Assembly: GCA_031835245.1 (NCBI GenBank)
Contig: JAVKOQ010000053.1
Coordinates: forward strand, 62,001 to 126,000
Source of the DNA: Balamuthia mandrillaris
Lineage: Eukaryota > Discosea > Longamoebia > Balamuthiidae
Reading direction: 5' to 3'
DNA: 64,000 nt
Position 1 is the first letter of the stretch. Each line of letters opens with the position of its first letter. The notes beneath the pieces were generated by a model that made no database searches, was not told where the DNA came from, and saw only the letters and a program-made list of their open reading frames with translations. A program made the translations under genes and the position numbers. Of this stretch, positions 35,957 to 48,425 are shown in pieces.

Positions 35957-36338
35957 ACACTCAAGAAAAAGGCGTAAGCAAAAAAGAGGTGTAGGAAAGG
36001 AAAGAACCTGCACTCTTCACCAGTTTTCTAAACCTGACATTCTTAGTAACAAAGGTAGCTGTGTAGAAAAGATCAATTCCATATTTGCTAGTGCCCTTCA
36101 CCACCACATCTTCCACTTCCACCGTTGGAGCTATGGAGGTTTTAAGAAGAAACGTGCAATCGGTTTGGCTAGATGAGAGCGTCATGGAACGAATGCGCAA
36201 TGGGGAGGCGAATGGTGTATCACACAACAACAGATGCACGTCCTCAGGGCCAGAACCCCTACCTCTGTTCCAAGCACAAAATACGAAGAGAAAGAAGAAG
36301 AAGAAGAAGAAGAAGAAGAAGAAGAAGAATAAGAACAA

Positions 36339-36369
<31 letters not shown>

Positions 36370-36896
36370 AAGAAGAAGAACAAGAACAAGAAGAAGAAAA
36401 GAAGAAGAAGAAGAAGAAGAAGAACAAGAAGAAGAAGAAGAACAAGAAGAACAAGAAGAAGAAGAAGAAGAAGAAGAAGAATCAGAACAATAAGAAGCAG
36501 AAGCAGAACACAAAACCAATATGTACATGAGGGTAACACTGTGGACAGTAGGAAGTTCATTGTCTAGTTGGTAGGTACCTGGTTTAAACCTCAAAATAAG
36601 TGCTGCGTTTGATGTCCCCTCTGTTGAAGCCAAAGAGGGCCTCGTCAGCAACGGACGTGCCGCATTCGCTTACACAAGAAGAACTGGAGTCCACCCATAC
36701 CTCTTGAAGATTGGTGGTCTTTAGGACTAGCCAGGAATAGAAAAATACAAGAAACAAAAAAAAAACGACAAAGAACCGCAAAGCAACACGGACCAACTGT
36801 TTGACCTTGCCTGGCCACCACAACAACAGAGCACAGCTGCGAAGCAAACAGAACCCATATCAAAACAAGCAAACCACCGTGTGGTGCCCCTTTCAT
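33951..36896 (-). CDS. Beta-helix type-I membrane protein C (tandem family copy 3), frame broken at the TM helix
   Basis: The start at 36896 gives a signal peptide (MKGAPHGGLLVLIWVLFASQ). The beta-helix opening is ALILRFKPGTYQL, and small exons encode units such as WSQLGTVHFVNNSA and WESHGSLVFENFE. The ectodomain is conserved (LKWSLLIRNWPW, MRYDPDISVLLNG). After GLWWK the open frame becomes Trp-rich and stops at 33977. The frame one base away gives the expected helix (AVVALAAAVAVLVVAV), then a basic tail ending GGAVNF at 33951. So a one-base indel in a GGT/GTG run separates the ectodomain from its anchor. It could be real loss, an assembly error, or an unspotted splice. A long TTC-type repeat (36286-36490) sits in an intron. 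Confidence 0.6.
36286..36490 (-). repeat. GAA/TTC trinucleotide repeat, about 200 bp
   Basis: GAA with scattered AAC/AAT interruptions on the plus strand, TTC on the coding strand, inside an intron of protein C. Confidence 0.95.
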
Positions 36897-36969
36897 TCCC
36901 TCTCTTTCGTTGAGGTTGTTGCAGGGAGAAGGCCTTTATCATCGGGGTGTTGCCAAAGTGAACTTTTCT

Positions 36970-37849
36970 TTACGCTTGGTTGCTTGCTTGCGTTTTTGCT
37001 TCTTCCATTTTGAGCTGCAAGCAGCCCCAACTGTTTCACGTTCAAAAAAGAGATATCAGAACAACGAAACCAAAAAAAAAAGCAATGGGCAGAGTCAAAT
37101 GCAAACCCCCAGTCGTCCACAAAGTAGGACGGGTCGATGCTGCTGCTTCCAAACAGCTGCTGCTCGAACGCCGAAAGCTGCCGCATGAACCCGTTGTTCG
37201 GGTTTGCTTCATGTCTCCGCTGCATGACGTGCAAAATGGATTCCCGGAGCGTCCATTGCTGACTTTGCATCAGGTAGGCCTTGTTTTTTTGAAAAAGAAC
37301 CAAGCAGCAGGCAGGTCGAGGTTAACCCCCCTTTGGAAGCGGGCGAAGAACAAGAAAAAAATAACAGAGATACTACGAACAGTGGCTATGGTAACGGATC
37401 GACTGACTCCTTCGGCACAGTGCACCAAGACACGAAGAGAGTTGCGTTGGGCCTCCTCTTTTGTTTTGTTCAGTTTATTAGGCAACGAGTGGAGGAGGAG
37501 AAGAACGAGCGTGGACCATACCGATGAAGGCCAGAGCTTTTGCAAAGTGTTGCTCCAGCGGAAAGGTGGGATGGTCCTTGGCTGGCAGAAAGCAGACCAC
37601 AAACTCTGCTTCTGTTGCCTCTTGTCCTTCTTCCGTTTCCTGCTGTTCTTTGCTCTTGCCAGTTAACTCGTGTTGCCGCTCCGTCACGTTCACCACTCGC
37701 GTTATTCCCAAGCTTCGCAAGACGTTCACATCGCTGCCATGAATGTCGTTCCCCACCCACAAGAACCCCGGCAACACTTCCGTCGGCAGCTCCGCGCCTC
37801 CTCCTCTCCTTCTTTGCATTGCTTTGTCGTGTGTAATGGTAGACGTCAT
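36970..37849 (-). CDS. Dual-specificity protein phosphatase
   Basis: It dephosphorylates Ser/Thr/Tyr residues. Exon 1 starts at the ATG at 37849 with the DSP opening TEVLPGFLWVGNDIHGSD, SLGITRVVNVTE. Exon 2 carries the signature VLVHCAEGVSRSVT (Cys nucleophile and Arg of HCx5RS). The donor after it is GTTCGT. Exon 3 has AYLMQSQQWTLRESI, PNNGFMRQLSAFEQQL, the usual DSP C-terminal helix. The end is uncertain. Reading through gives a stop at 36893-36895 that overlaps the ATG of the next gene; an intron with donor GTTTGC after VDDWG and acceptor AACAG instead gives a stop at 36970-36972, preferred here. No N-terminal docking domain is seen. Confidence 0.82.
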
Positions 37850-38036
37850 CAATCTTCTAAAATAGTAATCCTGATGTCACACTTACCAAAAAAGGTGTCT
37901 ACATTAAATCCATTTAAGAAACAGACGTAAGCTTTAACTATAAATGAGCTCTACTGACATCACTACTACCAAAAAAGGATGTCGACAACACAAAAAAAAG
38001 AGAGAGAAAAAAAAGTAGCAGAGAAAAGAGAGAAAG

Positions 38037-39211
38037 ATGGAAGCACCCTCCACCCCTGAGAAGGGCAAGCAGCCCCAACCCTCACCACAGCGTGGCGAGA
38101 CAGAGTCACCCATGAAAGGCGTGCGCATCGTGTCTCCCGGTGGACACCACAGGGAGAGGACCAACTCCTTCCACGGCACCTCCGGCCTCCTGCTGGTCGG
38201 CAACTACCTCTACCACAAAGGGGACTACCCCAAGGCCCTGGAGAAGTACAAGCTGGCGTTGGAGCAGGAGATGGAACTCGGAGAGGGGGACAAGAGGATC
38301 CTCTGGAACCTTCACAACAGGATCTGTGCCACCTACACCCGCATGAAGGACTATGAGAGCGCCCTCAAGGCCGCCAACGAGATGATCCGCCTCAACCCAG
38401 AGGACCCCAAGGGCCACGTTCGCAAGGGCGGCATTAACTACTTTAGCCAACGCTATCAAGAGGCCTTGCAAGACTACGAAACCGGTTCGTCTTCTTCATC
38501 ATTTTTTTTTTTTGTGTTCTCATCCAACGAGAAATCTAACCTAACCATCACTTAAAAAAAAAAACAAAACAGCCAAAGAGGTGGCTCTTCGTAATACGCC
38601 TTTCAACCCGGATGATAGCACCGCCAAGATAGCCAAGTACATCGCCGCCACCCAAAAGAACCTTGGCGCTCGCTACTGCAACCGTTGCCAAAAGATGGTC
38701 AGCGTGCTCAACCAGACCCCTGCCACGTACGATTCCTTGCCCGCTTATTTTTATTTCTGCCTTCGTTCCTTTCCTCTTTTTCTCTCTTGTTTTCGTTGGT
38801 CTTTGCTGTTTCTCTCTTGTTCCTTTCGCTCTTTCTTTTCATTTCTTTCTTTCATTCTTATTCTTTTTTTGTCGTTGCTTCTTCTTGTTCTCTCATCCAT
38901 TCCTTCTGTCTTTTCTCACTGCTCATTTCTTTTGTTTTACAAAAAATAAAAGATGTGAGATCAAAAAGCTGCAACACTATCACCCATCCAAAAGGGAGAG
39001 CTTGGATGCAGAGATCACCGAGGAGGAAAAGAAAGATAAGTGCATGGTCCACAAATGGAGGTACCCCTGCTGCAACAAGATCGGTTACAGCTGGTTCCTG
39101 GACGAGGACAACCAGGGCAAGGTGGATGAGCACGGCTGCAAGACCAAGGTGGTGCAGCTGAAGGAGGCTCTGCCCTTCTCTGGCCACAGATTCCTGGAAC
39201 AAGTGAACTAA
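38037..39211 (+). CDS. TPR protein with a novel-looking Cys/His-rich C-terminal domain
   Basis: Exons 38037-38484, 38573-38726 and 38953-39211 give about 286 aa. An N-terminal Pro/Ser-rich segment is followed by three TPR-like helical pairs (residues about 55-150: GNYLYHKGDYPKALEKYKLA; YTRMKDYESALKAANEMIRL; GGINYFSQRYQEALQDYE). The C-terminal third has RYCNRCQKM, TCEIKKLQHYH, KCMVHKWRYPCCNKIGYSWF and DEHGC, spaced like a double zinc-binding module I cannot assign. TPRs bind partner proteins, often chaperones. The zinc claim rests on cysteine/histidine spacing only. It is divergent from the phosphatase gene, with a shared 187-bp promoter region. Donors are GTTCGT and GTACGA. Confidence 0.8.
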
Positions 39212-39500
39212 CACAAACACTTACAAACGAATGAGAGAAAGAAAGGACAACCGAAAGAAAAGCCCCAACGAAAGAAAGAATGAAGAAGGCAAGAAAGCTA
39301 CACAACCAGAAAAGAAACTAAAAGTGTACCATTAAGCAAAAAAAAAAAGAAGAGAAAAAGTCGGAGTGGAAAAGTTTAGCATAAGGTCTTATAATAAATG
39401 AACGGCGTAACTCGGTTACACAAAGACTTCCTATTCATTTTTGAAGGAAAGAAAAGAAGGTTTCGCCCACCAAAAACTACAGGCAGACAACAGCACCCAC

Positions 39501-39854
39501 ATGGAGGAGGAGAGCAAGTTTCTCGTGCGCGTCCAGGAGGTGGGGAAAGGGGAGGGCTACGAGGAGCGCAGCCTGGGTCCTCTTCGCGGCACCACCGTCC
39601 AGGAGAGAGCGGAGGAGGTGGCCAAGGCCATCTACTGGGACCGGTGGTGCGGGGAGGATTGGTACTGGGACTCCTTCAAAATGGAGCGGAACTGCGCAGG
39701 GGAGAAGGAGCACGCTTGGAGCTTCGAGGCGCAGTCCTCCTGGTCTCAGCGCGATTGGAACGCTCTGGCCAGCGCCAAGGGGACGGTCAGCTACGATGAG
39801 GTGGAGGCTGTGTTCTACATCACCGGCTTCACTGGCAGCTGCGGAGGGGGTTGA
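39501..39854 (+). CDS. Small Trp-rich acidic protein, not recognised
   Basis: An intronless ORF of 117 aa starting at the ATG at 39501 (an in-frame ATG-less extension exists upstream). It is GC-richer than its flanks and codon use looks coding-like. The centre has AIYWDRWCGEDWYWDSFKME and a C-terminal stretch VEAVFYITGFTGSCGGG. There is no signal peptide or transmembrane segment. It is convergent with the Beclin gene. No function can be proposed. Confidence 0.5.
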   Translation: MEEESKFLVRVQEVGKGEGYEERSLGPLRGTTVQERAEEVAKAIYWDRWCGEDWYWDSFKMERNCAGEKEHAWSFEAQSSWSQRDWNALASAKGTVSYDEVEAVFYITGFTGSCGGG

Positions 39855-39979
39855 AACCGGTTTCAACCCTTTAGCCGTTACTAAAAGAGCGTGTTTGTTA
39901 TTTTTTTTTTTTAAAAAAATGGAGCAGATGTACAACAACAACAACAACAACAACAAAACAAGAGAAGGGAGAACAATCG

Positions 39980-40177
39980 TTATTGCCTTCGAGCCATCCA
40001 AGCGAGCAACCATTTGAGGTTGGTGAGAGTGTACTTGAGGGCTTTGGTCCAGGTTTCTGGGCTGTTGAACTGGTTCTTGATGGACATCTTCCCGATCTTG
40101 TCTCTGTCCATTCTGTTTTGTTTGTATTGCGAAAGTAAGAAAGAAGAAAAAAAGAGGAGAAAGGAACAGAGAGAAAA

Positions 40178-40219
<42 letters not shown>

Positions 40220-42243
40220 TGTAGAAAAGGTACCGATAAGGCAAACGGAAACGTTTATCTTCAGACTCGACATAGTCTCCCAGCTCCTTTAGACACTTTA
40301 GAAAGCCCATCATGGCCGTGTCGAATCGCCTGAACCAAAACACTTTCAGCACTTTATAGTCGTTTGCTCCGTAGAGCTCATACTCGCTCTCGTCCTCCAA
40401 TTTGATTACTTTGGAGCTGCTTCCCATTGGCACCAGCCGAAAACTTCATTCAAGAGACAAAGTATTTTGTTAGGTGAAGAAGAACGAAGAACGAGAGGAC
40501 CACAAACCTGGAGAAAGTAAAGTTGAGCTGTTTGGCAATAGTGTACAGAAGGAGGGTGGCTTGACCCCATGCTGCGTTGATCTCGTCCCATGGTACCTTT
40601 TCATATTTGAAAAATAAAAAAGAAAGCAGAAACTATAAGCAACAACAAGAACGCAAACAAAGAAGATAAAATACCTGTTGACTAGGAAGAGTGCCAAGGC
40701 GACGACCATTGATCGTTCCGAAGTGCCCATCATGCCAGACATGGAAAGCGTCGTTGTAGACGTTCGTTTTTTTCAACAGTTCCAACTGAGAGTTTGCTTT
40801 CTCGATGCTCATCTTGACGGCATCTCTCTCTTCTTGGAAGGCGTGAAGCTTGGCTTGAAACTCGTTGTAATTCTCCCAGTAACGCCTTTCTATGTCTTCG
40901 ATCTTGGCTTGATCCCTCTTTAAATCTTGTTCCTCATCTTCCAACTGTTTTCGTTCAGCTTCTATCATCAACAACTGCTCTTTAAGTGCTTTTTCTTCGT
41001 CTTCCAACTTTGAAACAAACAGAGTAAGAAGAGTGAAGACAGAAGGAAAAACAAAGAACGAACTAGTGAATACGTAAAAAACCAACAGATGTCTTACCTG
41101 CTTAATCTCTGCGTCCACTCGCTGTATTCGATTAAGATAAGGAGATGTAGCCATGCTTTGTTGCTCTTCCTCTTCTTTCTTCTTTCGTCTCTCATCCTCT
41201 TCCTCTTCCTCTCCTCGTTCCTCTTCTGGCTTCTCTTCGTCTTCTTCACCTCCGTCTCCCTTTTCTTTTTCTCCAGCTCCTATTCCTCCTCCTTCTTCTC
41301 TCTCCTCCAAGCTCAACGCCTGCAAATAACGCTCATAAGACAAGTTCTCCTTGTAGGCCTCCTCCAGCTCTTCCTCCAGCTCCACCAACACGCTCTCCGT
41401 GCAGCCGGCACACAGCGGGTGGTCCATCTCCGTCATTTCGGACGTTTGCTCAAAAACCTCCAACAGCTTCGTCATAGAGTGAGCCGGTACGTTCTTCTTC
41501 TTCCGCTTCGTGGCAGTGGTGCTCAGTGTGGCAATGGAGGAGGAAGAGGAGAAGACGTTGCTGTTGTTGCTGCTGGAATAGTTGGAACGTCGCTGTGAAA
41601 GAGGAATCGAGGCGGCATAAGTTCCAGAGCCATAGCCACTAAACGGACGCGGCTGTGTTGTCACTTGAGAAGAAGAAGAAGAGGCAGAAGGAGAAGAGGA
41701 CGAAGAGGAAGGAGTCGAAGCAGCGGGAGGATTTTTACGCATAAGAGGAGCAGAAAGAGTGGAGGTAAGATGAGGGGGAAGGGAATGAGCCACGGAAGAC
41801 GAAGAACCAAGGGAAGGGGAGGAAGGAGGAGAAGTCGAAGTCGAGCCAGCCGTCGAAGAAGACAAAGAAGAAGGAGCAGAAGAGTCAATAGGCAGAGGAG
41901 TACGCTCAGGAAGCAGCAGCTCAAAGCCAGAGTCTGAAACGCAAACGTCTTTCTCCCTTTCTCCTCCTCCAGACGAAGGGGATGGTGAAGCAGATCGGCT
42001 GGAGCCGCTTCCACCGGAGGAGCGTTTGACGAAAGAGGGGGAATGTTTGAAGGTGGCGGCCTTGCTGCCTTTGGAGAAGAGCAAGGAGGAGGTGGGCGAG
42101 GTGGCATAGGAGGAGGGCACCATCATTTCGAGGGTCTTGTCGAGGTCATCGAAGCTGTCGAGGCGAGCGAGGATGCTCACGTCCACGTCCAACGGCTTCT
42201 TACATCGTTTGCACACAAATTCATGCCCTCCATTTACGTTCAT
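39980..42243 (-). CDS. ATG6: Beclin-1/Atg6/Vps30 autophagy protein
   Basis: A subunit of the class III PI3-kinase complex that starts autophagosome formation and endosomal sorting. The ATG at 42243 opens [21 protein letters not shown], the Beclin N-terminal CxxC. A long Ser-rich disordered region follows, then a second CxxC (HPLCAGC) leading into the coiled coil ([33 protein letters not shown]). The BARA domain is in the next exons: [76 protein letters not shown] and the terminal [18 protein letters not shown]. Human Beclin is 450 aa; this one is longer because of the Ser-rich insert. The intron near 40177-40219 has a GA/CT run. Confidence 0.93.
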
Positions 42244-42580
42244 TTTGTCTTTTTTTTTTTTTTTTGAGGAAGGTGTGATCTGACAACGCAAAACAGAACA
42301 GATTTTTTTTGGTAGACAAAGGGAAAGGACGAGGTGGAGTGGAGTGAAGAGAGGGATAGAGTACTACCAGAGCAAGAATCTGGCTTTCCTCTTTGCTTTT
42401 GGATTTTTTTTTTGGTTTACTTTCTTTTATTTTTATGTTATTTTTGTAGACATCTCTTAATCGTCGACATCTTTTATATTGTCGACCAGGTGTTTTGTGT
42501 CGACGTAAGTTTATTGTCGACCAGGGATTTGTGTCGACGTGGATAAGCCCTAAAATTTAACATTGGAGCAAACCCTAACC
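42244..42580. other. Beclin promoter side with five GTCGAC palindromes
   Basis: Between Beclin (start 42243, minus) and the nephrocystin-3-like stop (42581, minus). A T-rich block is followed by GTCGAC at 42463, 42481, 42499, 42516 and 42533. No gene seen. Confidence 0.7.
42463..42538. promoter_or_regulatory. Array of five GTCGAC palindromes
   Basis: Five GTCGAC hexamers occur in 76 bp at spacings of 17-18 bp. The last four form two near-identical 35-bp units (TTGTCGACCAGG.. then TTTGTGTCGACGT). It lies about 220-300 bp upstream of the Beclin start. Function is unknown. Confidence 0.5.
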
Positions 42581-45500
42581 TTAAAACATGCTCTTCGCGT
42601 TCTCGGCGGCTGCTCGCATCGCTTGCGTCTTGGCGTGCTCCCTTCCGAACACTTCCTCGTAGATGTTTGCGGCACGAACAAACTCCTGCAACGCCGCCTT
42701 GGCGTCCCCTTTGTTCAAGTAAAAGTCTCCGAGGTTGGCCGCCGCTTGAGCCACATTCGGATGCCTCTCGCCCATCACCTGTTGGTAGATGGAGAGAGAC
42801 TCTTTGTAGGCTTTCTCTGACTCGGCAAAGTTGCCTTGGCGGAAGTATAATACAGCCAAGTCGTTGAGAGTGATGGCCACATCGGCATGGATGGCACCTA
42901 ACGACTCTTTCAGGATGGCTAAAGCCTACATTGAGTTGTTTTAACAAGCTTGACGTTAAACTAACATACGTTTAAAACAGGAATAAACGAAAGAAAGTTG
43001 AAACCTGAAGATAAAGAGGTAAGGCCTCATCGAAGCGACCAAGGTATTGGTAGAGACCAGCAATGTTGGTGTAGGAAGTGCCAACGTCCATGTGCTTCTC
43101 CCCAAAGGCCTCTTTCTGGATGTTCAACGCTTGTTGCAACAGCGGCAGGGCTTCCTCGTATTTTCCCATGTCTCTGTATAAGCATCCCATGTTTGCTATT
43201 TTTTCCAAGACGAGTATAATGGTTATCTCATCGGTTGCACGATAAATATTCATAAAAACATAGTGAAAGAAAGGTATAACATACAAAGGGAACTTGCATA
43301 GTCAGGGTGGTGTTGGCCTAATGCCCTTCTCCTAATGTCCAGCGCACGCAAATAGAGACCTTCAGCCATGTCATATTTGTCTTGGCGTGCATATAATACA
43401 GCAAAGTCTGTAATGTCATGTGTTATTACAAGAGATAAGCAAAGGACAAGAAAGAGAGAAAGGTTTGCTTACCATTGAGGGTAAGAGCCAGTTCGGGATG
43501 ACTGTCCCCGAGGATTTGTTCTTTGATGGCGAGACTGCGTTTGTAGAGCTGTTCGGCTTCTTTGTACTTAGCCTCTTCCTAAGAAAGCCAAAGGGGAAAA
43601 CGATAAGAAGACAGAATAAAGAAGAAAGAGGTGAAAAAAGAAAGAAGAGAACCTGAGCAAGCGCAGCTAAAGAATTCAGGGCCTGAGCCACAGAAGGATG
43701 AACAGGGCCAAACAGAGTTTCTGAAATATTCAGCGAGCGTTCATATAGTGGCCTGGCTTTGCTATACGCCGTTTGATCCAGATATAAACCTGTCATATAA
43801 TGTGAGTTACACGATACCATTTTTATAAAAGCGAGAAGAAATGGGGGTAAAGGGAAACTAACCAGCAAGATTCGTTAAACTCATGGCCACGTCAGGGTGA
43901 TGGCTTCCAAGAAGGCTCTCTCTCATAGACAGAGCTTCCATCAAGAATCGTTCCGCTTCTTTGTGTCTTCCCATGTCTTGGTTCAGACAGCCCAAAGAGT
44001 TGAGAGACTGAGCTACATCCTCATGAAGGTCTCCCAACGCTTTCTTTCGTATTGCCAACGCTCTATTTTTGTTGCAGAACAGCGCAGTAGAAAAAAGTTT
44101 CAATGAACACGTTGCACACAAACAATGAAACCGTAAAAACAAACTACAAAAACAGAAACCAAACCTGAGATAAAGCGGTTCAGCGTGTTTGTACTTGCCC
44201 TGATGCCTGTACAATATTGCCAACGAGTTCAAAGACTGCGCCAACTGCGGGTCATCCGAGTCCAATACTCTCTCCCTTATCTCCACAGCCCTCTTATAGA
44301 GCGGAGCTGCCTCCTCGTACTGCCCTCTCATGCGAAGCAAATAGGCCAACCCGTCCAATCGTTTGGCCACTTGATTCTCATCAACGTTGATGTTGTTATA
44401 GTTTTTGGAGTAGAGCGTCTCCACCATGTGGAGAGCTTTTCGGTAGAGTCGTTCGGCGGCTTCATAATGAGCTGTGTCTTGAAGGAACTTGGCCGCATCT
44501 CCCAAACGTTCTGCCTTTTGTTGCTCTTGTTTGGCTTTTGCTTCTTCTGGCTGTTTTTGGGACAAAGAAGAGGAAGAAGATGGCAAAGAGGGATGATAGT
44601 GCTCAAGTTTGGATAAGAGTTTGGATTCAACGTCTTGTCCATGAGACTTGCATTCTTGCCAGTATCTGTACAAGTCCAACTTCAATGCTAGTAGCAGTAA
44701 CGGATAAGTAAAATAAGCAAATAGGAGGAACAAAATAACAGAGAAGAAACGAAGAGTTGAAGCGTAAGAAGAATAAGATGAGGAAGAGGACAAAAGGTAC
44801 CATCCGTAAGCAAAATAGGAAACACAGTCTGATCCGTAATAAACTCGGCAAGTTCCTGCCACAAGCCACATTTGCTCGCTTGATACGGTACTTCCTCACA
44901 CTTTCGGATCAATTCCGCTTCTCTTCCTTCCTCTTCGTCTTGTTCTTGTTGAGTTGTCTTATCAAAGTATGCCATCAACCTCCTTCTGTAGTACACTTGT
45001 CGCTCTCTCGAGTCAAGTTGATAACGCTTTTCAACAGCTTGTCTCATGTAGTCATGGAAGAAAGTCAACATGCCTGAACGGCTCACCAAGCTTTCTTCCA
45101 AAGCCAAATGCAATGGAGACCAAATAGAAGGAGGCACAGAGGTGATCTCCAACAGTTCACTCTCAGATAAACCTCTGCGAGAGGTCCAGATGAGAGAGAG
45201 AACGTCTGCTAGCAAGTTCTTGTGAGAAGAGGGCAGCTCTTGTTCCAGTCGGGTGAACATGAGAGAGAAGAGTTGTGGTGGAGTTTGTGCGGTGAGATAG
45301 TGGTCGATTTGCTTGTCGATTTGTTCAAAGACTGGTTCCAAGGATGGGAGATAGATGTTAGAAGAAAGGAAGCAGTATTAGAAACAGACAAGAGTAAGAC
45401 ACCTCCAAATATACGAATCTCTTCCAACAAGGTGCGAAGGAACAACGGATTGCGGCATTGGTCAGCCTTTACGATACGTTCAGTCTGGTCTTTGGTTAAT

Positions 45501-46234
45501 GTTTTGCCATACATGGCCATATATTCCTCCACCAGGTTGGTACGTTCTTGTTCGTCCAATGCCTGCACCCTCATGCACTTCCAACCTCTTCGTTGAATCT
45601 CATCTTTGTTTTGTTTCAATGTTTATAATTGAAGTGAAGGGAAAAGAATGAAAGAAACCGAGAAGAGAAAACAAACCATAGCAGCGACCCGGAAGAGTAG
45701 AAACGACCAAACGAACGCCATTCGGGAAAACTTGAGGAAGCCAGGCCAAAGAATGAGCATCTTCTTTGTCTTCCAGTTGGTTCAACGCATCCAAAACTAG
45801 CACCAATCCACCTCGTCTTCCCGCTTCGCTGATGAGAGAAAAAAAAAAGATAATCAGTCAAGTGGTAATGATGAGAGATTTTTAAAAAAAAAGGATAGAA
45901 AGGAACGAACCCCAGCCAATCAGTAAAGTCATGAATAAGAGTTGGTAGATCTTTGGGAAGGTCATGAGACAGTTCATGATGCTCTTTGATCTCGGACATT
46001 ACTCGTCGCAACAATCTTCACAAAAATAATACGATTTCAAAGATGAGAGCGAGAGGGAGAGAGAGGGCGAAGTAAAAAAGGAGAATAGGAACCTGGCTAG
46101 ATCAGTGCTCGAAGAAGTGCTACCAATATAATGGGTGATAACGAGTTGTTGAGGATGCGCTTTTTTATATTGAGTTGCCCAATTGCATACCAATGCACTC
46201 TATAACACAAAAAAAAGTTAGAGAAAGAAACGAG

Positions 46235-46282
<48 letters not shown>

Positions 46283-48390
46283 GGAGAGGGAGGGAGGGGG
46301 AGGGAGGGAGGGGAGGGAGGAAGAGAGAGAGAGACCTTTCCAGAGCCACTCTCACCAACGACAACGATGGGTTTGTTGCCGGTCGGACTGCTAACGTGAG
46401 CAGTCAGTTCTTTGAAGTAATGCTGTCTTCCTATGTACACTCTTCCTCTGCTGGCAGCAAATGCTGTATTTAAGCAAAAAGGCTTAAGATATTGAAACGA
46501 TAAGAAACCGTTAAAATAAAGAAAGGACAAACCTTCATGAGCCATTCTATCTTGTTCTAATGGGGAGGGAATGTCTCTAAGAGGAAAATCTGCATCGATC
46601 AACGCCCGCAGATCCTCAACCACATGCTGGGCTAACTCTGCTGCTCTCTCATAGTTTTGAACGTTCAACCCTGAAGACAGAATCTCTCTCTACAACCAGA
46701 AAGAATAAAGAACGCATATAATGAGAAGCCAGACCAGAAAGAACTCTCAAATAAGCAGATATGAATGAGAAAGAGACCTTTAATGCTAGAAGCTTACGAG
46801 CATGCGATTCAGCTTCGGATGAATCACCAGGTGAACTCGATCTGAAGTAAAAACGTGCATGTTCGATGTTCCTGTCTGACATTTCATTCAACACTCCATG
46901 TCTTATCTTTGGTTGAAAGCCAAACAATATAGTAATATGAAGAAAGCAAGGAAGGCGTGAGAAAGTGAAGAAAGCAAGGTAGTGACGAAGGAAACAAAAG
47001 CGAACCTCCAATTCGGTAATACTGCGATCCAAATAGCGTTCTAGCCAAGGATATTGTCCCATAGCCCTCTCAAAAGTTCTCTCCAACAACTCGTCCTTCT
47101 TTCCATCCGCTTGAGCCCATCCATACCTCTCTCCCAACATACAAACAAAGTAAGGACGGCATCTCTCCACCTCCTTCAAGCAAATGTTGAGCGTGTCTCC
47201 TGCCTGGCTTTGATCCGAGGTAATGCCCCACCGTAAGTCCACAATAGTGAGAAATACGCCACGTTCTTGGCAGTGTTTGCGAAGCTGAGGGAACGCGTGT
47301 TTGATGAGGAGCTCTCTTTCTTCGGTCATGTCTCGGAAGGTGGAGGAGACAAAGACACGAACGTTCCGGCTCTTGGAGGTAGTAGAGGAGGAGGAAGAGG
47401 AGGAAGAGAACGAGGAGAAATTTAGTGACGATTTCTTGGTTCGATCGGCTTCCCCTGGAGAGTGAGAGTCAGAGAGTCAGAGAGAAAAGGGGAGCGGTGA
47501 ATAGAGCGATGAAGAGGAAGAGCAGAGTTAGGAGAGGATACCAAGAACTGAAAGCGGATTGAAACAAGGAAACAGTTCTTCCAAAGCAGCTGTCTCATCT
47601 CGCACAACATCATCCTGTCCTCTTCTCTCCGGCACAAAAGTGAAAAACAGCGAAGTCGAAGAAGAGGCCTCGCCTAACAGTCTCTTTTCTACTTCCTCTT
47701 GGCTTTCATTTCTTTCCGAAGAGGCCATCAAGGATGTCATCACTCTCTTCCCAGTTTCTTTGGCTTGGTTCAACTGGTTTCGTCGTTGTTGATACTCGGA
47801 AGCGTCGATGAGGTTGTTTTGGAGAAGCTGGTCCAAACCGTTCAGTCTTCTCTCTACCTCCTCCCAACTCATGTTTGCCAACATGAGAGCATCCTCTGAA
47901 AGGGTTGAAGAAAGAGACGAAGGAGCAGGACAAGGGGAAGCAGAAGAAGAGGAATAAGACGAAGGAGGAGGATAAAGAGAGGAAGGAGAAGGAGTAGCAG
48001 AAGGAGAAGGAGAGGAATAAGCTGCTTTCAGATCAGAAACAAACTGGAGTAGGAGAGAGAGTTCGTTGTTGGCGGAAGGAGGAAGAGACGGAGAAGGAGA
48101 TGGAGAAGGAGAAGTAGCAGCATCGGTTTGACTCATGAGTTTGCGCTGGTGGATTCGAGGGTTGTATCTGTTCAGGACGGAGGGGCGACGTTCACCACCG
48201 CTTCCAGACGAAGCCGAGGAAGCTGAAGGCGAAGGTGCTGCAGGAGAGGCATCGGCTTGGCTCATCAACCTGCGTTGGTGCACGTGAGGATGGCATATGT
48301 TGGTCACTTGCAGATGAGGACCCGGCATGGACCCACTGTCCAACGGTTTCCTTACTGACAATGCTGAATGGATGAATGGAAAGTAGAGAG

Positions 48391-48425
<35 letters not shown>

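Noticed and set aside
36893-36896. Bicistronic ATGA overlap between the phosphatase and beta-helix gene C
   Set aside because: An intron after VDDWG gives a better end at 36970, and such overlaps are not expected in nuclear genes here.
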